Numbered from the stretch's first letter, positions 23,824 to 36,180 are shown. The stretch: 64,000 nucleotides of DNA from Meandrina meandrites (GCA_963693305.1 OY855908.1:930001-994000), one strand, 5' to 3'. Translations and numbers: made by a program. Notes: generated by a model not told the origin, from the letters alone.

Positions 23824-24301
23824 ATAAGTACATCACAGTTTTCTTAATTTCAATGCTATTTACGATTTCAGACTCGGAGTGATTAAAATGATTTTTTTTT
23901 CAATATTGATTAATTGTCACGCATCTTGCGATGAAAATCGTCAAATTATCTTACGAGACACCAAACTTTCTTACACTTACATTAAAAGAAATGTACGTAA
24001 ATTAATCAGAGATAAGAATTAGTATTTCGGGCCTGGGAGCATCTAGATTGTTGTATACCAGTGCATAATTGGAGTCTGCTGGAAAACGAAAGACTTGCTC
24101 GAATAAGTTAGGAAAAATGTTTTTCAACTAAACAAGGAGTTCAGAAAATAGCAGTGATAGTCGTTCAATGTCCAGAACAATAGATGAAAGTCACATCAAA
24201 AGCATCAGTTATCAGGTATCCTTGCCGAAGAGTATATTCAATGAAGTGAAGAGTATATTGAGGTCTGTTGAGAATATGTTATCAAGTATGTTTATTTCGA
24301 T

Positions 24302-24318
24302 TAATAATAATAATAATA

Positions 24319-24365
<47 letters not shown>
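24302..24365. repeat. (AAT)n microsatellite tail
   Basis: About 20 AAT triplets with one interruption form the 3' tail of the minus-strand non-LTR element. Confidence 0.9.
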
Positions 24366-24366
<1 letters not shown>

Positions 24367-25290
24367 TTTATTTATCCTGGTAAAAAACCGATCAGTCGAT
24401 CAAGATATAGATTGACTGGTACTAATCGGTGACCAGTATAAAAAGCGTCAAAAAAAGTCAATAAAGAATTACAGGAATAGAATTTACAAATACAAATCTA
24501 AAATGTACAAATTATATACAAAAAATTTAAAATTACATTGTACAAGTGTGATTTGCACTATCCATGTTTATTAGGTATATAAGTGAATGTTTTGCCTTTA
24601 AACTGTGCAAGTGTTGTGAGCTCTCTTGGCAGTTTGTTCCAGGCACTAGCAGCCGAAAACTTAAACGAGGTCTGTTCACATTTGGTCTTAACTTGTGGTA
24701 GATCTAATAATGTTGGATCTCTAAAGGATCGACAATGTCTCTGTGATCGTTTCATTAAGTAACCTGTCAACTGCTTAGGGCAGTTAATGTTGTTAATTTT
24801 CTTGTAAACATATTGTAGCTTGATGAAAAGGTGTCTACTGTAAAGTAATGATAGCTGCAATTTAGCGCGCATCTCCTCAGTACATGTCTTACGGTCAGCA
24901 TGCAATGTTATTCACATTGCTTGGTTTTGCAGGCGCTCTAAACGTTGGGCGTTCTCTTTGCTGCATTCGCCCCATACAACACAACCATAGTCTAATAACG
25001 GTAGCACAGTCTGCTTGTAGATTCTGAGCAAAATATCGCGACTAAGAAAAGATGAAATTCTATTCAGCAGTTTTAGGTTAGGGTAAACCCTAGATTGTAT
25101 ATAGGCTACATGTTTGCTCCAGGTCAGACAATGATCGAGGTAAATTCCTAAGTACTTAAAGTAGTCTGACTGTTTCATTGGTTTTCCATTGAGGATTATC
25201 TGTAACGCTGTAATCTGAAATCTGTTTCTTAGTAAGTATTTTGGTGACTGGTGGCAAAGAAATGATAAGCTAGAGGACATTGTCTCGATA
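24302..25290 (-). pseudogene. 5'-truncated non-LTR retrotransposon, RT C-terminus and 3' UTR
   Basis: On the minus strand the frame encodes the post-palm RT region: YFKYLGIYLDHCLTWSKHV, ILLRIYKQTVLPLLDYGCVV, WGECSKENAQRLERLQNQA. After an in-frame TGA at 24912-24914 it resumes in the same frame to SFKFSAASAWNKLPRE and ends near 24558. The 3' UTR ends CAGGATAAATAAAGTTATTA with a long (ATT)n tail (24302-24365). This architecture is that of CR1/Jockey-type non-LTR elements. The single in-frame stop and missing 5' half make it inactive. Confidence 0.82.
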
Positions 25291-25299
25291 AACTACCAA

Positions 25300-27000
25300 A
25301 TTCTCCAAACTAACATGAAAATAAATGTGTAACAATCAGAAGCAAGCCAACTGCAAAAACGTAAATTAAGTCCAGAAACTTCAGGGACCTTAGAAATGTT
25401 TTGTTATGTTTTGTTTTGTTATATTATAAAAATTCAGCCTCCCTTTAATGGGCTTTTGCCATTAAAATACTTAGAATGTTCCTTCAAAATCGCGCGATGC
25501 AACATTTTGCGAGTCGTGTAATTCAATTTTTTAGCCAAACATGTGCGACAATATATGAAAATGAAGGTAAGGTTTGTGTCGTCAGAAGGTTTGCAAGGCA
25601 CTATATATAGACCTAGTCAAGGCTTTGTTTCACTTCAGAGATTCAGCCGGGTTGGAGAGGATAACCGTCGACCAGCTGATTTAAATAAGGACGCCATGAA
25701 ATTTGTAGAATTGTTACTCTACAGAGTTATAACTTGCGTAGAAATCAGAGATTTACTCAGAAAAGAACGCATTATAAAAAGCACACTCGAAATAAGAAAA
25801 TAATACGATTCACGGACAAATCAAGAGAAAACTGAGAATTAGCGTTTTTTATTCAAAACCCTTTTTGGTGGGTTCCTTTTTGAAGGGGTGGAACGCCATT
25901 GTCTGGGGCACTTCTTTTTGTCAGAAGGATTTGCCAGTTTCAAAGAGGATTAGTCTTATATTTGGAGCCCTTATCAAACGAAAGTTGAATTTTCTTAGCA
26001 TTACAATGGCAAACGCAAAACTAAACATTAGCTGGAAATCAAAAGAGTGAACAAACCTAACGACATTTGCAAAAAATTACGCAATATAGTGGAGGAACAG
26101 TTTTATACTAGAATGTTGTTCTGGAGCTAAAATTGAAGCCCAAGGATTTTTTTATTTTATTTTTATTGGAGATATGATCAAAAACGAACTTAGAATAAAA
26201 ATAAAACATAAAAGCGTGATTATTTTTCGTACATATAAAACTTGTTGCAATTAATTACAATTCCAAATTACAAGCAAATTGAGCTGAACACACTATTGGT
26301 GGTTTTCACTGTCACGCAATAAAAAAATAAAATCGAAACCATTCAACGACAGAAGCTATGAATTTCAGATATTATAGAAGATAAATAGATAAACGATTTG
26401 TCCAAATCTCAGATCTGTACGGTGCACCGTTTGCGAGTTATTTGCCGAACCTTTCCACGCAAATATATAAAAGCTCAGTATGGAGACGCCATATTTGTGT
26501 CCTTCCGAGGGGCACAAACATGGCCGCCGTAATGCCAGAGAAACCATCTGGAACTTAATTTTCCTATTAATAGTGACTACTTTTGGCTCATGATCTATTA
26601 CACTTTCACATAAACAGCACTTAGTACACTGGGAATGTTCGATCTGCAAAAATGGAACGGAAAGGCCTTTTTTGAATCAAAACAACTTTGTCACGGCACT
26701 CAGCTTGATATCACATACGGCGGAGAACTCGAATATTCAAAATGCTCTGTTTTTAAAACAGAGGGCACAACCAAGCTGGAAATTTGCGAAAAGATATCTT
26801 TTTAGTTTATCTTACACCTAGTGATATCAAAAGTTTAGCAGGCCTTTTGAATTTTGATTTCAGAATTTTATGACGTAACATGAAAACCAAGAATACACGA
26901 AGGTAGCTAAATCTAGGAACTAAGAAGAAAAAAAAATAGAAACAGGATGAACAATAAGTAAGACAACAGTAGTAATTCCGCTACTGACAAAAAGTTTGTA
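25300..27000. other. AT-rich intergenic stretch, nothing assigned
   Basis: Only short chance reading frames are present, for example 25543-25803, whose product resembles nothing I know. No RNA gene, inverted repeat or coding exon could be supported. Confidence 0.5.
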
Positions 27001-27040
27001 TTATAACTCGATTTGGATATAATCACATTTTCCCACTTAC

Positions 27041-27291
27041 CATTGTATGAATAGCGCTGACTTCAACTCCTGAAAGTTTATTTTCCAACATTTTATAACA
27101 ATAATAATACTTTTGATTTTCCATAATTAAGATCCCAAATTTTTGGATAAGGCTTAGGTTTGTATTCGGGGAAAGATTTAAGTCCTTAAATGGTAGCTTT
27201 AGTTTTGATGGAGTAGAATCAACTTTGTGTTCATAGAACCATGCTAGGGTTTCTTCGAGAGCTTTGGGTCCCCAAGGCACTTCAGTAATAG
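27041..27291 (-). CDS. Orphan exon-like open block, function unknown
   Basis: On the minus strand a 251-bp block is open throughout. It is preceded by a pyrimidine tract and TTTTAG and followed by an ideal GTAAGT donor. It would encode about 83 residues starting ITEVPWGPKALEETLAWFYE and ending LENKLSGVEVSAIHTM. No neighbouring exons were found and I recognise no domain. It lies downstream of an L1-like remnant on the same strand, so it may be the decayed C-terminus of that element rather than a host exon. Confidence 0.3.
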
Positions 27292-27649
27292 CTAAAAGGA
27301 AAATTTTCTGATCTCAATTTGTTGTCGTCGAAGAGTTGGGTATATGTTCGAATATTTTTTCCATTTAACTTCAATATCAGAGCACTGCTTGATTCAAGAT
27401 ATCACGGCCGTTTGTGTAATCTCTGCATATAATAGAAAAGAAGATAGTAAGTAGTCTTTACATTGCATTTTTAAAAACAAGAACCGCTTTCTCAGTGGAA
27501 ATGTCAAACATCAGAATAATCAAGTAAAGAATTATTTGGTCTCGGTGTAGAAGCTGCTTAGGATTTGAGACTTTTTGTACTTGGTGATATTGATACAAAG
27601 AATGAAAGTAGTTTTTAAGTCATACTGTTTCATTTTTCATAAGTAAGGA

Positions 27650-28450
27650 TATTTCTATTTTCATTTAAAATGTAATGGATGTAGTTAATTCCATTTTTGG
27701 TCAAACTTTTCCATAACAGCGATTTCCCTTTTATAGTTATGTTTTGATTGTTCCAAGGAATAAGATCGTTTTTATAATATCTCCCGGTGATTCAGACGTA
27801 ATTACTTAAAGTAATCTGGCATAATTCTAGGTGGAAGGATGATACGTTAATGTCCTATTTCTAATTGCACTTGGGCAAGAAGTTAAGACCTCCATGTGTT
27901 TCGAAAAACGTTAGCTTTCTTCATTAGTGGAGCTTTTTTCAATCGGCCAAACGGAGTGCTTTCACTGTTGTTGCAAAATTTGTTCAGACCATATTGTGTT
28001 AATTTCTTGCAAAAACTGTCCTTTTTTACTTTATTTTTTTTTCTTTCCCGTGAAAATAAAAGAGTTTTGCTTTGCTTTTTTGTAACTTCTTGAGGGACAG
28101 TTAACATGTAGGCTGTATACAACAGTTTTGAGATTCCTAAAGACTTAGCTAGACGAGTTCTTCCAATGAAGGGAAGGTCATGAGACAGCCAGATATTTAA
28201 TTTAGTTTACATCTTTCATCGTGTGAAATATACGTTCCTTAAGTTTTAATTGGATCCGTTGAGAAATCTATTTTCAAGGGGTTTGGTTGTATTGCTTTCG
28301 ACGAACTTATCCAGGTAACCTTTGTCTTTTTGCTGTTCAACTTAAGGCTTGAGACGATATTGCCAAATTTTCGCTGATTGGGCGGAAGGATAGAAATGGC
28401 TTATTATTGGAAATAGTTTTTCATCCGAGATTTTGAGGACTTGATTTTTC
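27650..28450 (-). pseudogene. Decayed L1-like RT remnant
   Basis: Minus-strand translation shows broken pieces in the order expected of an L1-like reverse transcriptase thumb: GLKLNSKKTKVTWI, GTYISHDERC, SKLLYTAYMLTVPQEVTKK, KKDSFCKKLTQYGLNKF, then SLLWKSLTKNGINYIHYIL. Stops and frameshifts separate them. Boundaries are approximate. Confidence 0.6.
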
Positions 28451-29104
28451 GTGGTATGGGGCGTTTTGTGGACGTCTCACTGCACAATTAGACTTTTGTG
28501 GCGCGAATCTTCACAGGGTGTGGATATTGAATAGATTGTATCAGAAATTATCATTTGAAATTTGCTTGATAGATATTGCGATTTATCAGATAAGACAGAA
28601 AACATATTTTATCGTTTTCATCATTATGCTGATATATGTTGACAGTTGAAATTTCTATAAGCCTCGTGTCAATAATTTTGTTTTGTTTCCAGTTTTTATC
28701 TCATTTTTCGATATTTGAAAGCCATGAAAGTTTCTGTTTCTCTTGAAATTAAAAACGAATGCCGAAAATTATATTTAGATGAATACAGTGACGACGATCA
28801 ATTTTCTCTGAATTTTTATTTATCCAGTAAAAATGAAGTGATAAAGTAATTTTTACTCTGCCTTTGTTTATAGTATTGTTTGAAAACCTTCTGACGTAAT
28901 ATACAGGTCAATTTCGGAACCAGTTCCCGTAAACGAAATGGAACAGGAATATCTTTCAATTTCCATGAAAAAAGTTTTATTTAACCAGCAACATAATTGA
29001 TAAGTCAAGTTAATGCTCTCTCTTTCGGATAATAAACTTATAGAAATACGATCAGGAACGAAAGTGAATAAATGCAAAATATATAGGCCAGGTGACAAAT
29101 GAAC

Positions 29105-29705
29105 TTTTTAATTCTCAAGATTGGTGACCATACAATTTCTCTTTACAATATCTAAGAAATTAGAATTCTACAACACTTTTAAAGACGAATATACGCCTTC
29201 CTGCTATTTAGATCTTACAAGAAAACTAAATAACAGGAAAGAGTTAGTGAAACTTAGAATAGGTAATCACAAATTATTAATCGAAACTGGCAGATATGAT
29301 CAAATCCCAAGGGATAATAGACTCTGCCATTCGTGTGGATCAAACCAAATTGAAGATGAATTTCATTTGCTTTTCCACTGTACTAAATACTGTACTTTTA
29401 GAGATGAATTTTACAAAAAAATAGAGAATCAAATACCAAATATAACACAATTACCTCGTATGCAAGCCACCAAAAAATTAATGAATTCTGATAATTATCA
29501 TTTAAATACTCAACTGATGAAGTTCATCTTGAGATGCTTATCTTTAAGAAATAATCTTTTATCGAATGAAAGTGATGGAACACACACGTAATTGTTTTTC
29601 TCCTATTACATAATTATGATTGTTATAAGTTTCGTTTTACGCTTTTGCAATACTGTATGTACTTATAGTCATGCAAATAAAGCTTGTTGTTGTTGTTGTT
29701 AATAT
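29105..29705 (+). pseudogene. Non-LTR retroelement C-terminal fragment with (TTG)n tail
   Basis: The frame ending at 29591 encodes LVKLRIGNHKLLIETGRYD, then a Cys-His knuckle (LCHSCGSNQIEDEFHLLFHC). This is the typical C-terminal zinc-binding region of LINE-type RT proteins. The 3' UTR ends ATGCAAATAAAGC followed by TTG repeats at about 29682-29700. Everything upstream of the RIGNH block is missing. Confidence 0.75.
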
Positions 29706-29837
29706 CAATACATTGTCCAACAGACAGGTGGTGAGAATAAAGAAAATGATCAACTAGGGCAAATTATCTTGATGTATAATAAGTTCTCCGATTTACGTGT
29801 AAGAAATATGACAGTCAGTAATAGCAATGGATATTAC

Positions 29838-30184
29838 AGCGCGGACACTCGAACCACGAACGCCAAGGCTTTATTTTCACTTTATTTATACTTTTTTTAT
29901 CACTTATTTTATTACTTTTTTTAGAACTAGCCAATCACAGCCGCGAGGCGGTGCAACGGTCGAGACATTTTTCCGCCTTTTTTCCACCGAAAAGCGTGTC
30001 AAACGTTGCGTGGGACAATAAAAACACGGAAAACAGGAGAACAAATGTCTGTGCCGTTGCTTCAATTCACGGATGTGACTGGTTAGTTCTGGGAAAATGT
30101 AAAAAATAAGTACAAAGTAAGTGAAAAAAGTACATATAAACTGAAAAAATGCCATAGCGTTCATGGTTCGAGTGTCCGCACTGC
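29838..30184. mobile_element. 347-bp MITE with long inverted arms
   Basis: The left end CAGCGCGGACACTCGAACCA is inverted at the right end (TGGTTCGAGTGTCCGCACTG). Similarity continues inward over more than 100 bp (TTTATACTTTTTT..ACTTA, GAACTAGCCAATCACA), so nearly the whole element can fold on itself. Non-coding. Confidence 0.8.
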
Positions 30185-30249
30185 AAAGATTATTATTTTT
30201 TTCCAAGAGGGCACGGTAACGAATCCTGCAATCTGATTGGTTCTTAGCG

Positions 30250-31958
30250 CGGGCAAGGTTCTCCTATATCCCTAATTCCCAGTGATCTTCCATTGGACAC
30301 TGATGAGAAATCTCTTCTGGCTAAGGGCGTGAACTTTGTACCTGTAACACCAACTACAGATGAATTCGAGACTAAGGAAGATAACGAGAAATTTTTCCGA
30401 CGCCTCCGCCTTAAAGCTCACTTCGATGAAAATTCAACTGAAGTACAGGGCGAAAGTGAGTCTCCAGTCGGTAACATTACCAGCAATAATCCGACTAATC
30501 CTAGGCCTGACGATGAATTAACTTCCAATCAGAGTGATGGTTCTGCTTCCGCAACTGACCTCCCAAGTACGCATAACGAAGATATTCTTGAATCATTGAA
30601 ACCCAAACGCAGCAAGTGGACCCCTCCACCGGGTAAATTCTCCGCCCTGGATCATTATATTGACAAATGTCGTAGAGAAGTGAACCAGCTCAATTTCAGG
30701 AGTAAGACGACGCGGTACAATCTCACCATCGGAGAACAAGAGGCCCTACGGAGACTCAGAAAACGAACTGACGTTGTATTTAGAGCGGCTGACAAAGGAG
30801 GAGCATTTGTGGTCTGGAGGAAAGATCTCTACCTGGCTGAGGCCTACAGGCAACTGTCGGATGGTAACTTTTACCAGCGCATCCCTGAAGACGCAACGCA
30901 AGAAAATCACAGTATAGTCCGCTCATTTGTTGAACGGGCTATAGAAGCCAATGAACTCCCTCCATCTGCCACTAACCTTCTCGTAGAACATGCACGAACC
31001 TCGAAGTTTTATTTACTACCCAAGATACACAAGCCTGGTAACCCAGGAAGGCCAATTGTCTCCGCTTGCTCATGCCCAACAGAACATCTAGCCAGCTATC
31101 TCGACATCCAAATGTAAAACATCGATTCCGTATAGTCAGTTCCTACGGCTGCGAAAGATCTGCAGTGACGATGATGATTTTCACCACAAGATATCTGAGA
31201 TATCTCACATGGAAAGACATTTTGCGGCGCGTGGTTACCCACAAGACGTAATAACCAGAGCACGCGTACGAGCGGAAGCAAAACGAAGAGAAGATCTACT
31301 CACATCCACCGCCGGGAACGAAACTGCCATCGACCGCCCACCTCTGGTTATCACGTATCATCCCAAGAACGTCGATGTTTGCAACATCATACAGCGGAAC
31401 TTTTCAATCTTACGCGATGACCAAAACACGAGAGTCATTTACAACAAGCCGCCGCTAAAAGCCTTTCGACGTGCGAAAAATCTCAAAGATTTGCTAGTAC
31501 ATTCTAGTCTACCAACAGATCCCCAGATTCAAGTGGGTACTTTCAAATGCAATCGACGCGACTGTCGGACCTGTCCTTTTGTAAACTCCAGTGACAGAAT
31601 AAGAACTAACAATGGACACATTAAGATCTCGGGTCATTATACGTGCATCACAAGTCAACTTGTTTATTGCATTTCATGCCGTCAATGCCCCGGGATTATC
31701 TACGTTGGAGAGACAGGCCGTCGACTTGAAGATCGCTTTAGAGAGCACCGACTGGACGTCATACGGAAGAGAGTTGAGCTGCCGGTGCCTGAACATTTTA
31801 CGAAAGCAGGCCACAACCTGAACGATATGATGGTCGCAGTGTTAAGATCAGACCTTGCTGATCAAGCAAAGAGAAGACGAGAAGAAATGCGACTCATCTT
31901 CAATTACAAAACTCTGGCACCGAGCGGGCTGAACCAAGACTTCAGTTTTACTTAAATA
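30250..31958 (+). pseudogene. Internally deleted Penelope-like element (RT N-terminus plus GIY-YIG)
   Basis: The first block (30250-31116) carries the upstream domain and RT fingers: LLAKGVNFVPVTP, RAADKGGAFVVWRKDLY, KFYLLPKIHKPGNPGRPIVS, ending TEHLASYLDIQM and a stop. The second block resumes in another frame near 31133 with SQFLRLRKICSDDDDF and runs to 31955. It contains ARGYP, PPLKAFRRAKNLKDLLV, a Cys cluster (CRTCPF) and the GIY-YIG signature (IIYVGETGRRLEDRFREHR), ending GLNQDFSFT. Compared with the copy at 55.9 kb, the RT palm with YMDD is deleted. The natural 5' start is not visible; the frame is open back to about 30245. Penelope-like elements are eukaryotic retroelements whose endonuclease primes integration. 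Confidence 0.88.
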
Positions 31959-32399
31959 ACTCGTATGCGAGCTTTACCCCGCGCGCGCTTTCATCGCACG
32001 CGCAAGTTCCAAAATTGTATCAATTTGAATTTCGCATACGTGAACTTGAACAACGACACATTTTTTCGACTATTTTGCTTGGTTACCAAGCAAAAATGTA
32101 AGAATTGGGACCATTGAAGCACTCTCTGACACACATTTTTGTATACTCTCAAGGGACTGCTTTAATTTGTCAAGGGAATACTTTTCGCTGTGGGTGATAA
32201 AAAACGTCACTGGATAGGAATGCGTGAGCAGTTCTCGAGCGGAAGTGTTATTTTCACACGTCCCTCGGAAGTGTTTTTTTCACGCGTCCCTCGTCAGTTA
32301 GCCTGTGTAGCTTTGCAATCTACAGGTTGGTATTTTTCAAAGATCTGTTCCAGACATCGATTGAATCGTTTAGTTTAATATGTTAATAGGTGCTGTAAA

Positions 32400-34100
32400 T
32401 TCTTTGTCAGGGGATATTGGCGAATTCTATTGTCTATTGTTACAAATCTGCTGTTTGTCGTCTTAATTCATAGAAGTATTTTTAGCTCGTCACGCAATGT
32501 GCCCTCACGTACAGTTTTCAAGCAGCTTCTAAAGACTTAATAAAAGGGGTGGCGAATGGCCTTTCAAAAATGTTGAGTCTCGGCAAATTTACGCCGAGCC
32601 TCGGAATCTCGGCGCTTAAAAATAGCGTCTCGGAATCTCGGATTTCTGGAAATATGACGGTCTCGGAGTCTCGGATTTTGAAAATTTGGATCTCGGAGCC
32701 TCGGATTTTGAAAATTTGGATCTCAAAATCTCGCCAATGGGACTTTAATTTTTTATCCGCAAGCTTATCCGAAACGAGAAATTAAGAAATTCACCCCTGC
32801 CGGAATCTGCATTTACAATTGTTATGTAAAATATATATAGGAAACCGTGATTTCCACTTTATAGAGGAAATCATGTCATGATAATAGTACATGGGTACCC
32901 AACGACAATCGTTTGAGAATTGAACTGTTTCTCGTATTTTCTGATCAAGTGCGTCTCGGGCTCTTATTTTTGTAGCGCTAAGTCTCGGGCTCGGATTTTA
33001 CAAACAAATTCAAGTCTCGGGCTCGGATTTTTAAACTAGGGTCTCGGCGTCTCGGCAAGGCTCGGATTTTACCATTTGCCACCCCTAATAAAGGAAAATG
33101 GTAATGTACAATAACGGTTTTAACTTAAATTGAATATGTTTATTGAAAAACGCATTAATAGCTCCATGCATCTAAGACGGTGTTATTATATCCGCGCATT
33201 GAAATACGTTTCTCACCGAATGTCGGTCGTTTTGCCTATAAGATGATTTTCGTGCAAGTCGATTCGTCTACATTTTTACTCTTTTAGAACGAGGAATAAC
33301 ATTGTGTTAAGCGTGTTTGGGCTCTGACGTTTCAAGAACGAAGAATATACATTATGTTTAAATTTTAGGGTAGGCTAAACACGAGAGATAGTCTGGGCGA
33401 TGAATTGCAAGTAAAGTGTAGGCGAATCGATCGTCGAAACGATCGGATACGTTTTCACCGGAACTGTTTTAGCACACTCTACCCCATGATTTTCTATTTA
33501 GACCATCGGTGAAGCCATTGAGTGAGTGTACAATGATGGTCCGAACTTTAATGGAATGTATGGAAGGATCGGTAAAGAGTCTAAGTAAATAATGTAGGAT
33601 CTCACTGGTTCAAAATGTGCCGAAGTTTGTTAATTTGCCTTGGATACGATTTGATAGTCACCTGACGAATCACGTGGATTAAGTGTTAGTGTAATTTTTG
33701 CTTACGCAAGCCAGATCGATTTTATATCTGGAACGACAGAATGTGCACAATGGCTTTTATCTATTCGTACGAATATTATTAGTACAAGGATACGTTTGTT
33801 ACGCGTTGAGGCAACAGAGGTATTGCTCAACATTAGTTTGCTTTGATAGATCACAAGTCTTTTGTTTGTCGTCTTCATTGAAAGAAGTATTTTTAGCTCG
33901 TCACGCAATCTTTTGTTTTGACCACAATTCACGGACTTGATCACGACTTAATGCAGCTTCTCAAGACTTCAGACAGGAAAATGGTAATGTACAATATTGC
34001 TTCGAACTTAAATGGAACTTAACTGGAATTTTTAGAAGGATCGGTAAAGCCACTTAGTGAAAAATTGACTGCAAAAAGCCGTCGGGCTAAAATTAAACTT
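32400..34100. repeat. Diverged tandem duplication, period about 1.4 kb
   Basis: Blocks near 32450-32540 and 33860-33980 share TTTGTCGTCTT, AGAAGTATTTTTAGCTCGTC, ACGCAAT and CAGCTTCT.AAGACTT, each followed by GGAAAATGGTAATGTACAAT. Further similarity follows (GGATCGGTAAAG, ATGTAGGATCTCAC against ATGAAGGATCTCAC). The left copy is interrupted by the element at 32547-33085. No coding frame was recognised. Confidence 0.6.
32547..33085. mobile_element. 539-bp element with GGGGTGGC termini and iterated CTCGG motifs
   Basis: The left end GGGGTGGCGAATGG and right end CCATTTGCCACCCC are inverted. The flanks TAATAAAA and TAATAAAG differ by one base and look like an 8-bp target duplication. The interior is made of repeated GTCTCGGGCTCGGATTTT and TCTCGGAGTCTCGGATTTTG units. 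The duplicated second copy of the surrounding sequence supplies the empty site. Confidence 0.72.
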
Positions 34101-35065
34101 ACGCTTTAGCGTGAATAATGAAGGATCTCACGGCTTCAAAAATATGCAGAATTTTGAAGCTTTGATACATTAGTAGCTACATCTTGAAATGAGAATTAAT
34201 CTAAAACAACACTTCCTTCAAGTTTCTTTCATTTGCCCAGTTAACGTTTGGAATTTTAGGCTTCTGAAGCGTATTGATTTGAAAAGCACATGGTGACATC
34301 TGATTGCAGCGTGCGGCCGACTTACCATCGCGTTGTTGTTTATTTAATAATTGTGTTCAGTTTACGACCTTTTACATGCAAAGATTTACTACAGTACTTC
34401 GGAAAATGCAAACAAGTATTTTTTTGTTATTAGTTATAGTGATGGATAGCATAAAAAGCAATGTGAGTGTTTATTTTGCCGTAGGAATTTCAGTAGTTGT
34501 CCGCTATCTCACGGCACCATGATTCGCAAATTATTATCCCCAGTTACCGCTTTTCTGTACCAAGATAATACCACTGGTGGTTAAATAAATGTCAGTGACA
34601 GTTGTACAGAATGAAAGCCTACCTTTCACCAGAGTGTTTCGAACTAGCGTTATATTTTGTAGAAAGAGTTCGTGTTTTTGCGAGTTGTTAAAATGACGCG
34701 CGGAGGTGAAGAAATTTTTTTCACCGTCTTCAAGTTTGGTCTGGGATCAATTTATCAAGGTTGATAATTAACATTTCAAATCATGAATTGGTCTTTCAGC
34801 GTGTCTAGTTGTAATAAAAGTTTACTTCAGAAAGAAATTATTTGTCTGAATTTAGTATGCATATGGTATATTTTTTTCCACTCGCACGTTTATGTTAAAT
34901 GCCGTTTAAGAGCCAGGAATGTTTGAGGGGGTGGGTGCGCGCTAATAAAAGCCTTCTAGACTGGGAGTCAATGGGTTAATGCATCGCAAATCGCTTTCAA
35001 TAGTAACATTTCCCCAACGTATACTCCATACAAAATAGTCGAATCTCGAAGAGATCTTTGATTTT

Positions 35066-35110
35066 ACTACTACTGATGAAGGCAGCACTGCCGAAACGTT
35101 TAGTTTTTAA
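35066..35110 (+). ncRNA. Hammerhead-like ribozyme motif in a Penelope-like terminal fragment
   Basis: The sequence shows CTGATGA at 35073-35079, a stem-II hairpin GGCAG/CTGCC, then CGAAAC and GTT. ACTA before the core pairs with TAGT after it as stem I. It is followed by a segment (35111-35155) shared with the tail of the Penelope-like copy at 57.15 kb. Hammerhead ribozymes with a very short stem III are known from Penelope-like terminal repeats. One extra A separates the core from stem II, so activity is uncertain. Confidence 0.45.
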
Positions 35111-35314
35111 AAATTAACTTTCCAGCGTTTCACATTACAAAATCTTATGTGTTCTCCTATATCCCTCTCCCACGGGCAACGGTAACGCTTTCGTCAGTTT
35201 GATTTGGCGGCGAGACGAACGAGCCTCGAAAGTTTTGCTCTCCAAAGTTAATGTAATTTTTTTTTGTTCACCAACCTTTGTAAATGTGAAAGGAAAAGTA
35301 AGCAGTGGAATTAA

Positions 35315-35660
35315 AGGCCGTGAAGTTCTCCAAAAGGCGAGTCTTGATTCTCTTTATTGACAAAATCAAGTTGTACAAGTTTTATGGCCGTAGTTTGTCG
35401 ATCGTTGTTTGTGCATTATTTACACTGATTTTCACGCCGTTGCGCTTACCTGCAAGTCGCCGGCTTAGTTACATACCCGATTGTTCTTTCAAAAGCTAAA
35501 TTAGTAAGGGAATTAAACAGCTGAAGTTATAGTTTTATAGCCGTAGTTTTGTCGATCGTTGTTTGTGCATTCGCACTGATTTTCACGCCGTAATGCGGTT
35601 TACTGCAAGTCACTTGTTTACAGACTTGATTAATCCTTTCAAAGGCTTTGCCTTTCTGCT
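35315..35660. repeat. Imperfect tandem duplication, about 175-bp period
   Basis: Two neighbouring copies share GCCGTAGTTT.GTCGATCGTT, GTTTGTGCAT, CACTGATTTTCACGCCGT and TCCTTTCAAA/TTCTTTCAAA. No coding frame is conserved between them. Confidence 0.55.
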
Positions 35661-36053
35661 ACTTTTCCCAAAACCGAATACTGCTTATCACCATTCAAGA
35701 AAATGAGTTGTTTTGATAAAAAACGGTCCAATAAATTCTCGCAAAATTGTGCCGCGTGCAGGCGACCAAACTACACATTCAGTTCAATTTCATTCAATTT
35801 CACCAGTTTCACTTTCGTGACTTGAGATTTGTTTATGCTCGCTTTTGGTGCTGCATTGTGCTTCTTTTGTATTATTTTCCGTGAGTACTGTTCACTTTAG
35901 CAAATTTTATTTTGTTTGGCGGTAAACAAATCATTCTTCACTCTTGCCGTAGCTTAGCGATCGATTCAACATTGGATGCGCGCGTATAAAATTACATTTT
36001 GCAAGACGATTTTTTTAGTTTTTTTTTTTACCGAGTAAGAAAAAAATAAATAA

Positions 36054-36180
36054 GTTATTTACCGGCTTTGGGTCGGTCCGTATCGTGAAAAACTGTGACC
36101 TCTGCCTTGAAAATGCTGCCCTCGGCCAAAGACCTCGGTCACAGTTTTTCACGATACGGACCTCCCAGCCGGTAAATAAC
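36054..36180. repeat. Long palindrome (MITE-like)
   Basis: The left arm from GTTATTTACCGGCT through CCGTATCGTGAAAAACTG is matched by the right arm ending AGCCGGTAAATAAC. The arms are about 47 bp with few mismatches. The centre reads CTGCCTTGAAAATGCTGCCC. It has the same long-arm, short-loop plan as 20423-20558, though the sequences differ. Confidence 0.72.

Noticed and set aside
21700..24300. U12-type AT-AC introns in the exon-array units
   Set aside because: The ATAAGT borders do not match the U12 donor ATATCCTT; they are more simply mutated U2 donors.
26365..26649. Cys-containing minus-strand frame as a zinc-finger exon
   Set aside because: Cysteine spacing (CCLCE only) does not form a finger, borders lack convincing splice sites, and no homologous exon was found nearby.
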